Of a DNA stretch of 64,000 bases, positions 25,517 to 33,265 are shown in pieces (the first letter of the stretch is position 1; each line of letters opens with the position of its first letter). The notes under the pieces were generated by a model. The model was not told the origin of the DNA, did no database searches, and saw only the letters and a list, made by a program, of their open reading frames with translations. Source of the DNA: Candidatus Firestonebacteria bacterium RIFOXYD2_FULL_39_29. GTDB taxonomy: Bacteria > Oederibacteriota > D2-FULL-39-29. The position numbers were made by a program, and so were the translations under genes. Location: positions 32,296-96,295 of the forward strand of contig MFGV01000082.1 in assembly GCA_001778375.1 (NCBI GenBank), given 5' to 3'.

Positions 25517-25522
25517 TATAAT
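25517..25522 (+). promoter_or_regulatory. -10 box of the PRTRC cassette promoter
   Basis: A perfect TATAAT lies 33 nt before the first cassette ATG, in the divergent gap between the minus-strand gene and the cassette. No convincing -35 is seen, so an activator or extended contacts may be needed. Confidence 0.45.
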
Positions 25523-25554
25523 AGAGAACCAGATACAAAAGGAGGATACACCCA

Positions 25555-25752
25555 ATGGAGAACAGGCCAATAGCGGTAAAGAACAGAATTGCCAAGTACC
25601 TTGATTATGAGGTCGAGGTGGGGAATGACGAGACCCCCGAACAAGTCAAAACAAACCTGTCAGAGATTTTCCCTGAAATATCGCATGCTAAATATACCCA
25701 GCATCCTGACGGGACTATCGAATTTGAGGTAACCGCCGGCACAAAAGGGTAA
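25555..25752 (+). CDS. PRTRC system protein C-like small protein (ubiquitin-like candidate)
   Basis: A 65-residue protein. The pattern TPEQVKTNLSEIFPEISHAKYT ending in a strand and AGTKG matches the PRTRC-C family, whose members are equally short and end in GTKG. It is the first gene of a cassette with E2-like, JAMM and E1-like genes. Its size, strand-rich C-terminus and terminal glycine suit a ubiquitin-like modifier, but the fold is not proven here. SD AGGAGG is 9 nt before the ATG. Confidence 0.75.
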   Translation: MENRPIAVKNRIAKYLDYEVEVGNDETPEQVKTNLSEIFPEISHAKYTQHPDGTIEFEVTAGTKG

Positions 25753-25756
25753 GCCT

Positions 25757-25993
25757 ATGGATAATATCTTCAAGGACACAGATATTGACTTCCAGCGGAA
25801 GATCAACAGGGCAAAGCAGTTCTTGACCGTCTTTAACAAAAAGGATCTGGTTATTGATTCTTTAACAACAAAGAAGATAGGCAGATATACCGCTCTATTC
25901 GGTGAATTACTGTCCTACAATACCCAAATGGAGACCATTGAAGATTCTTTGCTCTCTTCCAAGAGCGAGTGTATAAGCGAGGGATATATCTGA
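25757..25993 (+). CDS. Small helical protein inside the PRTRC cassette
   Basis: A 78-residue protein, mostly helical (DIDFQRKINRAKQFLTVFNK), starting 4 nt after the PRTRC-C stop. No family recognised. It and the following gene occupy the place between PRTRC-C and PRTRC-B, where other PRTRC cassettes carry extra small proteins; homology cannot be shown by eye. Confidence 0.6.
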   Translation: MDNIFKDTDIDFQRKINRAKQFLTVFNKKDLVIDSLTTKKIGRYTALFGELLSYNTQMETIEDSLLSSKSECISEGYI

Positions 25994-25995
25994 TT

Positions 25996-26586
25996 ATGGC
26001 TAATAACCCGTCTGCTTCGGACATAGTTACTACTTTAAACCGTCTGGCATATGTTTCCTTTATGAAGGATGCCAAGGTGTTAGGCTATGTTTCCCATAAT
26101 CAGAATGTTCCTCTCAATGTATCCCCTCAGAGCATTAGCTGTAATCTACGAAAGCTTTTAAAGTCCCTAATCAAAGAAGATGTAAGCATTTCAAAGTTCA
26201 GGTCCGCATTCCGCTGGCATGTAGAGGTTGTACAGAAGCAGGAATACGGTGACTCCGATTTCAGAGAGTATATTTCCAGCAATGGTCTTCTTAAAAAGCA
26301 TTTCCATACTCAAAGCAATAACTTTGACGGATTATTCCGATGTTCCTTGGAGCTATTCTCCTTTATGCATCATAACAGCCAGCGTTATCTTGAATACAAT
26401 CAAAGCTTTGTCACAGATCTTAAGTCTTACATTGATAAAATAACTACATTAAAAGACCTCCTGCCTTCTTTATATGATCAATTTCTCGACAAGGAAGCAA
26501 AATTCAAAAAGCAGCTACAGGAAAGATATATGGCTATTGCAAACAAGAAGAAAGAAAAGAAGGAAAACAAGCGTGCTCTGTTATGA
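25996..26586 (+). CDS. Hypothetical helical protein inside the PRTRC cassette
   Basis: About 196 residues from ATG 25996, which lies 2 nt after the previous stop; an in-frame upstream start at 25969 would overlap that gene. The protein is helical and charged, with a Lys/Glu-rich tail (NKKKEKKENKRALL). No catalytic motif or family recognised. Its stop overlaps the E2-like gene by 4 nt (ATGA), so the two are likely translated together. Confidence 0.6.
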   Translation: MANNPSASDIVTTLNRLAYVSFMKDAKVLGYVSHNQNVPLNVSPQSISCNLRKLLKSLIKEDVSISKFRSAFRWHVEVVQKQEYGDSDFREYISSNGLLKKHFHTQSNNFDGLFRCSLELFSFMHHNSQRYLEYNQSFVTDLKSYIDKITTLKDLLPSLYDQFLDKEAKFKKQLQERYMAIANKKKEKKENKRALL

Positions 26587-27254
26587 CTACGATCCATTTG
26601 GAGTCATACGGTGTTCGTGTGGAGCTTCAGGATGAGAACAATAAGAAGCAGTACCGCTATCTATCCCCTAATAAGTTTAAGGAAATAGTCTTACGAGATA
26701 CGAAATTTGACAGCGGGTTACTGCCTCCCGGTACTTTATCCTATCAGCGAACAGGAGGTGGAGAGAAGATTACATTACTCCGCCCCGACCAGGTGTTTAA
26801 GGTTAAATACAATAACAATAAAGCTGATGGCGCACCAGTTGTGTTTGACTTCCAGGTACCGTTACCGCCGTTAGTGTGGATTTACGAGGTAAACTCCAAT
26901 CGGTTGTTATATTCCACCAAAGTCTTTGCTATCGGAAAGGAAACAATAACAGATAATATCATGCTTTATAATGCGCCTTTTTCCAATGTCCACCCAAACG
27001 GCGAGGTCTGTTGGGGAACGGCCGGCAACTTGATTGATAAGCCGTTTAAATCCCTCCAGGGAATGTCTAATCTACCAAGGATATTCTTTCTATCCCCGTT
27101 TAACGAAGATTTATTCAATAACGACAGTAATGGACCCGGAACCCGCATGCTTAACTGGTTTAAATCTTATGACGGGAAGCAGGAATTCCCATATAGCGAA
27201 TTAAAGCCGTATGGAATCTTAAGCGAGGTGTTGCATGGTAAAGTCAATCGTTAG
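26583..27254 (+). CDS. PRTRC system protein B, E2-like
   Basis: A 223-residue protein. The key segment PFSNVHPNGEVCWG (Asn135 to Gly145, Cys143) matches PRTRC-B and also follows the catalytic pattern of ubiquitin E2 enzymes (HPN ... G-x-(I/V)-C). The upstream proline-rich strand (FDFQVPLPPLVWIYEV) fits the beta-meander before an E2 active site. It would carry a thioester-linked modifier on Cys143. That role is inference from motif and context; the PRTRC-B call itself is firm. It overlaps the JAMM gene by 20 nt. Confidence 0.8.
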   Translation: MTTIHLESYGVRVELQDENNKKQYRYLSPNKFKEIVLRDTKFDSGLLPPGTLSYQRTGGGEKITLLRPDQVFKVKYNNNKADGAPVVFDFQVPLPPLVWIYEVNSNRLLYSTKVFAIGKETITDNIMLYNAPFSNVHPNGEVCWGTAGNLIDKPFKSLQGMSNLPRIFFLSPFNEDLFNNDSNGPGTRMLNWFKSYDGKQEFPYSELKPYGILSEVLHGKVNR

Positions 27255-27981
27255 TCAGTTAGTGAACCACAGTATAGGCCTTCCCAAGAAACTTATTAAG
27301 CCTGTAAACTATATCTTATGCGGTACGGGAGCAAAGGAGATAAGAGAAACGGAATTAGGAACCATTATCGTAACCCCGAAAGAAATAGTCGGCCTAGAGA
27401 AAGTACAAGAAGGCTTTAAGATAAAACTGCCTAAGATCCCTGTTGTTCTTCTTTTGACCTGTTTAAGCTTCTTTAAGAAGGTTTATATGAAACATCAGTC
27501 AGAAGCGCTCCTTCAGATATTCTGGGATCGCAACCGTAAGTCTTACTATATCCACTGTCCTCCCCAGCAGGTAGGCCCTGCCTCAGTCAAGTTCGAACAT
27601 AATACGGCAATGGAGAAAGAGAACATCCTGGCTCTTGAAATCCATAGTCACGGGAATATGCAGGCTTTCTTCTCAGCCGTGGATGACGGTGATGAGAAGG
27701 CTACCCGTCTTTATGCGGTAGCAGGACAGATAACAGAACCTTTACCTCAACTTAAAATCCGCGCTTGCTGTGGTACCTCGTCTATCCCTGTATCTTTAGA
27801 GGATATCTTTGACCTGGTATCAGAAGTTCCCGATAAATGGTTTAAAGAGATAAACCCTGTGGAAGACGACGAACATCAAACAGAACTGGATATGCTGCTA
27901 TACGGCTGTAGCATGGAGCGTGATTTACCGGGCGTTGGACAGGACCTGCATAAGCCTGGTTTAAATATTGAGGATCTATAA
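27235..27981 (+). CDS. PRTRC system protein A, JAMM metalloprotease
   Basis: A 248-residue protein with a C-terminal JAB/MPN domain. The zinc motif is complete: His137-Ser-His139, then seven residues, Ser147-x-x-Asp150 in EIHSHGNMQAFFSAVDDGDE. Such enzymes cut isopeptide or peptide bonds after a ubiquitin-like C-terminus. In this cassette it would process or remove the small modifier. The N-terminal half (residues 1-100) has no recognised motif. It overlaps the E2-like gene and is 3 nt from the E1-like gene. Confidence 0.82.
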   Translation: MVKSIVSQLVNHSIGLPKKLIKPVNYILCGTGAKEIRETELGTIIVTPKEIVGLEKVQEGFKIKLPKIPVVLLLTCLSFFKKVYMKHQSEALLQIFWDRNRKSYYIHCPPQQVGPASVKFEHNTAMEKENILALEIHSHGNMQAFFSAVDDGDEKATRLYAVAGQITEPLPQLKIRACCGTSSIPVSLEDIFDLVSEVPDKWFKEINPVEDDEHQTELDMLLYGCSMERDLPGVGQDLHKPGLNIEDL

Positions 27982-27984
27982 TCT

Positions 27985-28752
27985 ATGAAAATAACTCTGC
28001 CAAAGACATACTTTGAGAATAACCTTTACACCCATGTAAGAATCCTTCAGATAGGAGCCGGAGGGACCGGGAGCGCTCTGGTTCCCCTGCTTGCCCGTTT
28101 AATTGCTTCAGAAAGAGAGATGACTTTTGAATATCTGATTGTTGACGGTGACCGCGTTAGTATATCTAACATTGTTAGGCAGAACTTTATTAAGTCGGAC
28201 ATAGGTAAGCCGAAGGCAGAAGTCTTAACCCAAAGATACGGCTCTGCATTTGGCGTAAACCTATCCTGTATATCTAAATATTACAATGAAGAAACAGCAG
28301 AGAAAGTAAAGCTGAACGTGTTTGATATTGTGGTTGGCTGTGTGGATAATAATAAAGCCAGAGCTTTTATATCTTCAGAGTTATCAAAGATAGATAATAA
28401 TTACAATCGTCCTCTGTACATAGATTCAGGAAACGAACTTATCGGTGGTCAGACCTTTATTCAAGGAATGTTGAAAGACTCATACTGCGGGCCAAAGCTT
28501 ATCGAGCAACATCCTGAGATTGCTAACCAGGACACCAATTCAGAAAGAAGCTGTACTGCAAACCTTGCAAACGGTACTCAGCGTCTAACCACTAATCAAA
28601 CGGCAGCTGTATTTCTCTTCAATGTCATAGACCAGTACATCCACAAGGTAAACATCCCTTATTATGAAATCAACTGGACGACGTCAAATACCGTGAGTAA
28701 GATATTTTTAGATGACTGGGTTAAATCCAAGGGGAACCTTGCTCAGGCATAA
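27985..28752 (+). CDS. PRTRC system ThiF-family (E1-like) protein
   Basis: A 255-residue E1-like adenylating protein. The nucleotide-binding loop is GAGGTGS (24-30), then the VDGDRVSISNIVRQNF signature, DIVVGCVDNNKARAF and, near the C-terminus, SCTANLANGTQRLTTNQTAA with Cys190 as a possible thioester site. ThiF/E1 proteins adenylate the C-terminal glycine of a ubiquitin-like protein using ATP. Length matches PRTRC ThiF. It closes the C-B-A-ThiF gene run. Confidence 0.85.
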   Translation: MKITLPKTYFENNLYTHVRILQIGAGGTGSALVPLLARLIASEREMTFEYLIVDGDRVSISNIVRQNFIKSDIGKPKAEVLTQRYGSAFGVNLSCISKYYNEETAEKVKLNVFDIVVGCVDNNKARAFISSELSKIDNNYNRPLYIDSGNELIGGQTFIQGMLKDSYCGPKLIEQHPEIANQDTNSERSCTANLANGTQRLTTNQTAAVFLFNVIDQYIHKVNIPYYEINWTTSNTVSKIFLDDWVKSKGNLAQA

Positions 28753-28766
28753 GTAACATATGTAAC
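28753..28766. repeat. Near-palindrome related to the 25033 site
   Basis: GTAACATATGTAAC, preceded by ATAA and followed by GTACGATA, shares 13 bases of left flank and core (ATAAGTAACATAT) with the palindrome at 25033-25048. It begins directly after the E1-like stop. Likely the same protein-binding site. Confidence 0.45.
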
Positions 28767-28864
28767 GTACGATAATCTGTAAGCCAATAGAAACTTCCTT
28801 TAGTCCCATACGAAGGGGTCACGTATATGCTCTTAAGGTTCACACTAACAGGAGGTTTGTTTAC

Positions 28865-29023
28865 ATGTCTACAATAAGAAATGCAATTACAATAAAATTT
28901 GTTGGGAAGATAATTTCTACCCTTGCCTCTGTGACGTTTCAACCTACACTGTTAGATATTTTTTACGTTTTTCTCTATAGAGAGAGTCAGAGAGGCCTTC
29001 TAGACTCAATACCGACGTTGTAG
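28865..29023 (+). CDS. 52-residue hypothetical protein
   Basis: A short frame with a strong SD (AGGAGG, 28850-28855) 9 nt before the ATG. The sequence MSTIRNAITIKFVGKIISTL continues with a hydrophobic FQPTLLDIFYVFLY stretch; one membrane-associated helix is possible. No family. It lies in the gap between the E1-like gene and the AAA ATPase operon. Confidence 0.5.
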   Translation: MSTIRNAITIKFVGKIISTLASVTFQPTLLDIFYVFLYRESQRGLLDSIPTL

Positions 29024-29061
29024 AGGTTAATCATGAAGCTCAAGCTTCTTGGAGGAGCTGT

Positions 29062-29280
29062 ATGGACAGAAAGCTGCAATTTATTCAAAGCAATAGTAAT
29101 ATCAATATCAGGGAGTTTACCGGACCCGTCTGTGAGCTTCGCAATGGAGTGTGGAGACTAACCCCGGCTTTTAGAACTTTTATAGAACAGCTTATTGTTG
29201 CCTCTAAGGGAAGGTCTGCTAAAGTCCGCATTGAGTTCTTAATGGATAAGGATATCATAGTCAGTCTTTCCGACCTATAA
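29062..29280 (+). CDS. Hypothetical 72-residue protein
   Basis: Preceded by TTGGAGGAG with good spacing. Predicted as mixed alpha/beta (strand, helix AFRTFIEQLIVASKG, strands AKVRIEFLM and DIIVSLSDL). No signal peptide, membrane segment or known motif. Part of the element. Confidence 0.6.
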   Translation: MDRKLQFIQSNSNINIREFTGPVCELRNGVWRLTPAFRTFIEQLIVASKGRSAKVRIEFLMDKDIIVSLSDL

Positions 29281-29333
29281 ATCTACCTGCCTTTAATATC
29301 TTCTTACCGTATTTTATCTTAGAGGATAAACCC

Positions 29334-29567
29334 ATGCCGGAGAAAGTAATAATACATAACAGTAGTTACAACCTTGTCGAGAGTAAGGGCCGTCTCTATA
29401 TCATTCCCCAGCCGGCTAAGCCTAACCCATATAAACTGAGCAATATATTTGCTTCAACTGTTACCGTCGTGCTATGTGCCTGCCTACTGTTATTTCCAGC
29501 GGTCAGCATCTTCCTTCTTTTATCCCTGATCTTTACAAATATGTTTAAGAAAGGACTCAATAAATGA
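29334..29567 (+). CDS. Small membrane protein before the AAA ATPase
   Basis: A 77-residue protein with a soluble N-terminus (about 1-35) and one or two closely packed hydrophobic segments (FASTVTVVLCACLLLFPAVS, IFLLLSLIFTNMF). It overlaps the AAA ATPase gene by 4 nt (ATGA). It may anchor or partner that ATPase; this is inferred from position only. Confidence 0.6.
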   Translation: MPEKVIIHNSSYNLVESKGRLYIIPQPAKPNPYKLSNIFASTVTVVLCACLLLFPAVSIFLLLSLIFTNMFKKGLNK

Positions 29568-30841
29568 AGCGAAGTGTAACTGTAGAGATAAACAAGCCTG
29601 TATTATATAAATATGCCGAGGACTATCTGTCCTCTATAATGGCGAAATTCCTAGGTGAAAAACGCACAGATATCATCGTCTTGTTTAGAGATTTCTATCC
29701 CGCAGCGTTTAGGGTCGTATCCTTTGCAATCTACAAGCTTATAAACGACAACTACACTATAATAAAAACAAACAATGGATATGCAGAAGAATTGCCTTTC
29801 CCGATCATTTACGATCAGTCTGGTAGCAATAAAACAAGCCCATATTGCGCAAACTACTTCCTAAAAGACAAGAATGGCAATAAAATGGCTGTGCGGATGA
29901 AGCTATCTAAGGATGACTTTGTGAAATCATATTTTCATGTCTATCTCCCCGCAAGCAAGCTGGATTTGGGGAAGAAGTTCTTTGCCGACTTAGAGAACAC
30001 AATTATGTCTTTAACTGATTTAAGGTTGAACGCTGGGGGAGAATTTATAGAGTCGATTCAGCAACTTACAGATGAAGAACTTATATTACCCGAAGAAATA
30101 AAGCGCTCTATAAAATCTAATGTCATAGGTATTATAGAAAGATATAGATTACACGGCAATAACAATAAGCTGAATGAATTTAATATTATTAAGAGAGGCA
30201 TTCTATTGTTTGGCGCTCCTGGAACAGGCAAAAGCCTTACTATCCGTTGGCTTATGTCAACGCTCAGATGTAACTTTATTGTAGCCACAGGAAAACATCT
30301 CAAACGAAGCGAAGACGTCTCTGAAGTATTTTCCCTTGCTCGAAGCATCCGACCTTGTGTTGTTGTTCTGGAGGATTTAGATCTCTATGGACTTTCCAGA
30401 GATGGAGGATATTTTAATGGAGGAGTTCTAAATGAACTTTTAAATCAATTGGATGGTGCAGCTAATTTAAATGGTGTTATTACCATCGCTACGGCGAACA
30501 AAACAGAGGTGCTCGATAAAGCGCTAACCAAACGTCCCGGTCGATTTGATGTTATTTTGCATTATAAGAACCCTTTGCCAAAAGAAAGGTTAAGCCTATT
30601 ACAATTGAACTTATCTAAGACCGATACGGACAAAACTCTTAACATAAATCATATCGCCGATATAACAGAAGATTTTAGCCCTGCCCAGATTGTGGAGATA
30701 GTTAAAAGAGGCTATCTGTCAGCTATCGAAAGAGGAGATAACATTATTCGTCAAACGGACCTTGTATCTGCAGTTGACCAGCTAAAAGAACCAGCAACCA
30801 AAGAGATTGGATTTAAAACTCCAAAAGGAAAAGCTGAATGA
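29564..30841 (+). CDS. AAA ATPase of the FtsH/Cdc48/BCS1 type
   Basis: A 425-residue protein with one classical AAA module: Walker A GAPGTGKS (217-224), Walker B VVVLEDLDLYG, sensor-1 TIATANKT and the arginine-rich second region of homology KRPGRFDVI. The N-terminal 200 residues are unlike known peptidase or Cdc48 N domains. These ATPases unfold or extract proteins. Its position after an E1-E2-JAMM cassette suggests an unfoldase or segregase for modified proteins. No protease domain is fused. It overlaps the nuclease gene by 4 nt. Confidence 0.82.
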   Translation: MKRSVTVEINKPVLYKYAEDYLSSIMAKFLGEKRTDIIVLFRDFYPAAFRVVSFAIYKLINDNYTIIKTNNGYAEELPFPIIYDQSGSNKTSPYCANYFLKDKNGNKMAVRMKLSKDDFVKSYFHVYLPASKLDLGKKFFADLENTIMSLTDLRLNAGGEFIESIQQLTDEELILPEEIKRSIKSNVIGIIERYRLHGNNNKLNEFNIIKRGILLFGAPGTGKSLTIRWLMSTLRCNFIVATGKHLKRSEDVSEVFSLARSIRPCVVVLEDLDLYGLSRDGGYFNGGVLNELLNQLDGAANLNGVITIATANKTEVLDKALTKRPGRFDVILHYKNPLPKERLSLLQLNLSKTDTDKTLNINHIADITEDFSPAQIVEIVKRGYLSAIERGDNIIRQTDLVSAVDQLKEPATKEIGFKTPKGKAE

Positions 30842-31719
30842 CCGACTTCAATATAACCGAGTACCTGTCAAAGTACAAACCGCATAACAGCATGCAGATT
30901 GTTCCAAGAGCAGTTCCTTACTTCTCGTTCTATTCTTTACGGTTGTTGGAATGCCCATATCGCTACAAAATGATGGTGATTCTGAGAGACCCCTTAAGTA
31001 AGATGCAGGATTTTAGAAACGCATTATCCGGAAGTGTTGTACATGGTCTTGCAGAAATGTTTCTAAAGGGTAGATATAAAGACCTTTCATGGCTAAAAGA
31101 AAATACCTTGCCTCTTTTTAACAAGATCATCTCAGAAGTTCCCGTACTCATTTGGCGTGGTGACCCCGAGGAAGATAAAGCAACAGTTCTAACTCACATT
31201 AATCAAATGGTAGATTACCTTATTCAATACTTCAAAGATATTAAACTGCTTGAATCAGCTAAAATATTCCCAGAGCATACCTTCAAGACATTAATAGCCG
31301 GTGAACTAAAAGTCAATCCTCTTGCTATATCCGGCCGTGTTGACCTGATTACCGTATCCAAAGATGGGTTTGTGGATATTTATGATTTTAAGTGTGTGAA
31401 CATAATAAGCGAGGAAGGGCTTTCCAAACTGCAATTCCTTTTCTATTTTGTCGGCATATTGGGTATGGATATTGGGAGAATCAGAAGCCTGAGATTTATC
31501 TTGCCTGCCTTAAAAATGGACCTACAGATTAAATTCTCGAGCAAGGATTTAGAAAACTTTATTAAACAAATAAAGTTAGCTTATAAAGAGGTAGCTCAAT
31601 GTCATAAGACCGGCTTCTTTGCCAAACCAGGGAGGCAATGTGGCTTCTGTATGTATAAGACCGGTGAATGCGACAAGTACAAACTACTAAACCTAAAACC
31701 TTCGTATTTTAATAAGTAG
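30838..31719 (+). CDS. Cas4/AddB-like Fe-S PD-(D/E)XK nuclease
   Basis: A 293-residue protein. The nuclease motifs are GRVDLI and VDIYDFKCV (Asp ... Asp-x-Lys). Cys39 and three C-terminal cysteines (CGFCMYKTGEC) fit the 4Fe-4S cluster that closes Cas4 and AddB/RecB-family nuclease domains. It would trim DNA ends in recombination or replication. Its start overlaps the AAA ATPase stop. No Cas1 or CRISPR array is nearby, so a CRISPR role is unlikely. Confidence 0.8.
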   Translation: MTDFNITEYLSKYKPHNSMQIVPRAVPYFSFYSLRLLECPYRYKMMVILRDPLSKMQDFRNALSGSVVHGLAEMFLKGRYKDLSWLKENTLPLFNKIISEVPVLIWRGDPEEDKATVLTHINQMVDYLIQYFKDIKLLESAKIFPEHTFKTLIAGELKVNPLAISGRVDLITVSKDGFVDIYDFKCVNIISEEGLSKLQFLFYFVGILGMDIGRIRSLRFILPALKMDLQIKFSSKDLENFIKQIKLAYKEVAQCHKTGFFAKPGRQCGFCMYKTGECDKYKLLNLKPSYFNK

Positions 31720-31729
31720 AGGAGACGTT

Positions 31730-32257
31730 ATGAATGACTTAACTGCATTACAGGAAGTGATGGAAAGTAATCTGGCTTCTATGACTACTGTCCAGTTAGC
31801 AGAAATCTATCTGACGGCGAAGGTCTTTTCATCTAAAATCTATCAGCTTAAAACACACATTGAGGGACTTCTTATCCGAGAATTAAGATTTCAAAACGTA
31901 GAAAAGGTAATCAGTAATAAGACCAGGACTCCCATAACTCTTGGGAAAACTACAGACCGTAAGTTTGATATCGAAATCCTTAAAGAGGAACTTAAACCGC
32001 TGTTATCCGAAGAACAATGGAGTTCTGCTGTAAAGATGGAGCCGAAAATACTTTGGGAGAACCTTAAAGATATTTCTAAAATAAATGCTGTCGCAAAAGA
32101 GATAATCGATAAGGCTGTCATTGAATTCCCAAAGCCTGTTTTAAAAATAGGTGTGCCCAGTAAGGTGGATAGATTGTTGTTATCAAGGCACATTATTCCT
32201 ATAGATACTACCCAAGAGAACAGGGAAGTGGTGTTAAGTTCCCTGCCGCCATTTTAA
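31730..32257 (+). CDS. Hypothetical protein between nuclease and Sak4-like genes
   Basis: A 175-residue soluble, helix-rich protein (LTALQEVMESNLASMTTVQLA). No motif recognised. SD AGGAGA is well spaced. Its place between a RecB-family nuclease and a Sak4-like ATPase is like that of the accessory or single-strand DNA-binding genes in phage recombination operons, but nothing in the sequence shows DNA binding. Confidence 0.6.
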   Translation: MNDLTALQEVMESNLASMTTVQLAEIYLTAKVFSSKIYQLKTHIEGLLIRELRFQNVEKVISNKTRTPITLGKTTDRKFDIEILKEELKPLLSEEQWSSAVKMEPKILWENLKDISKINAVAKEIIDKAVIEFPKPVLKIGVPSKVDRLLLSRHIIPIDTTQENREVVLSSLPPF

Positions 32258-32290
32258 TAAGAAACATAGAGTAACCGCAGGAGGAATATT

Positions 32291-33265
32291 ATGGTAAAGT
32301 TTGAAAAGATTTATAATTCTCGAAGGTTCCTAAAGATACTGATTTTTGGGACTGCTGGTGTAGGGAAAACACATTTTTCACTGAGCTTTAAAAACCCGGC
32401 TATTATTGATATGGAATCGGGAAGTACTTTCATGTGTGAAAAGTTTAAAAATGCATTGGCGTTCCACACTAAAAGTTTTTCTGAGCTCTGCGACGCAGTT
32501 ACGGAAGTCGAAAAGAATATTGATACGTTGAAAATTAATACATTAATTATTGACCCCATAACTGTTGCTTGGGCATCATTGCTCGATTCGCGCATTGAAG
32601 CGAAAAAGATTAAAATGCTTAGAAATAATCCCAAAGCAGATTTTGATAATTTAGATTTGTCTTTTACCGATTGGGCAAGCATCAAGCGTAAATACAATTC
32701 GTTTATTACAACATGCTTAAATCTTCCCGTGCATTTAATATTGGTAGCGAGAGCAAAAGACGAGTATAAGGTAGAGCTTGTTGGCGGGGTTATGCAACCA
32801 AGTAAGATAGGTATTAAAGCTAATTGCGAAAAAGAAACATCTTATGTTACTGATTTAGTATTAAGAATGGAGTTTGAAAATGGACAGCGGTATATTTCTA
32901 TAGAAAAAGACCGAACAGGTACCTTTGAAATCGGTCAGAAAATATCAAATCCAACCTATGAATTCTTCGAAAAGAATATTTTGTTAAAATATAGCAAAAG
33001 TGCTTCTGAGCCGAAACAAGAATTGGAGGAAGTTGTAAGCACTAAAGATGCAGAAAAGGAATTAATTCGAGAGAATAAATTGCAGGAAATATATGAGGGT
33101 TTTAAAAATTGCACTACTGCCTTTCAGCTCAAAACTTTAACCGACGAGGTAGAAAAGAGTAAGAATATCTTTACATCATCAGACCTTGAGATGCTTAGAC
33201 AGGAATACATTAGAAAGCATAAAGAAATTCCCTCAAACCATAATCTTATTCCGGCAGGAGTATAG
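32291..33265 (+). CDS. Sak4-like phage-type RecA-fold ATPase (AAA_24)
   Basis: A 324-residue protein with Walker A GTAGVGKT (20-27), Walker B LIIDPITVAW and the layout of phage nucleotide-binding proteins of the AAA_24/Sak4 group, which act as single-strand annealing recombinases. The last 90 residues are charged and probably a separate tail. It shares one base with the following gene, giving tight translational linkage. SD AGGAGG precedes the ATG. Confidence 0.72.
   Translation: MVKFEKIYNSRRFLKILIFGTAGVGKTHFSLSFKNPAIIDMESGSTFMCEKFKNALAFHTKSFSELCDAVTEVEKNIDTLKINTLIIDPITVAWASLLDSRIEAKKIKMLRNNPKADFDNLDLSFTDWASIKRKYNSFITTCLNLPVHLILVARAKDEYKVELVGGVMQPSKIGIKANCEKETSYVTDLVLRMEFENGQRYISIEKDRTGTFEIGQKISNPTYEFFEKNILLKYSKSASEPKQELEEVVSTKDAEKELIRENKLQEIYEGFKNCTTAFQLKTLTDEVEKSKNIFTSSDLEMLRQEYIRKHKEIPSNHNLIPAGV

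Noticed and set aside
30838..31719. Cas4 of a CRISPR adaptation module
   Set aside because: No Cas1, Cas2 or repeat array is present; the nuclease sits with recombination ATPases instead.
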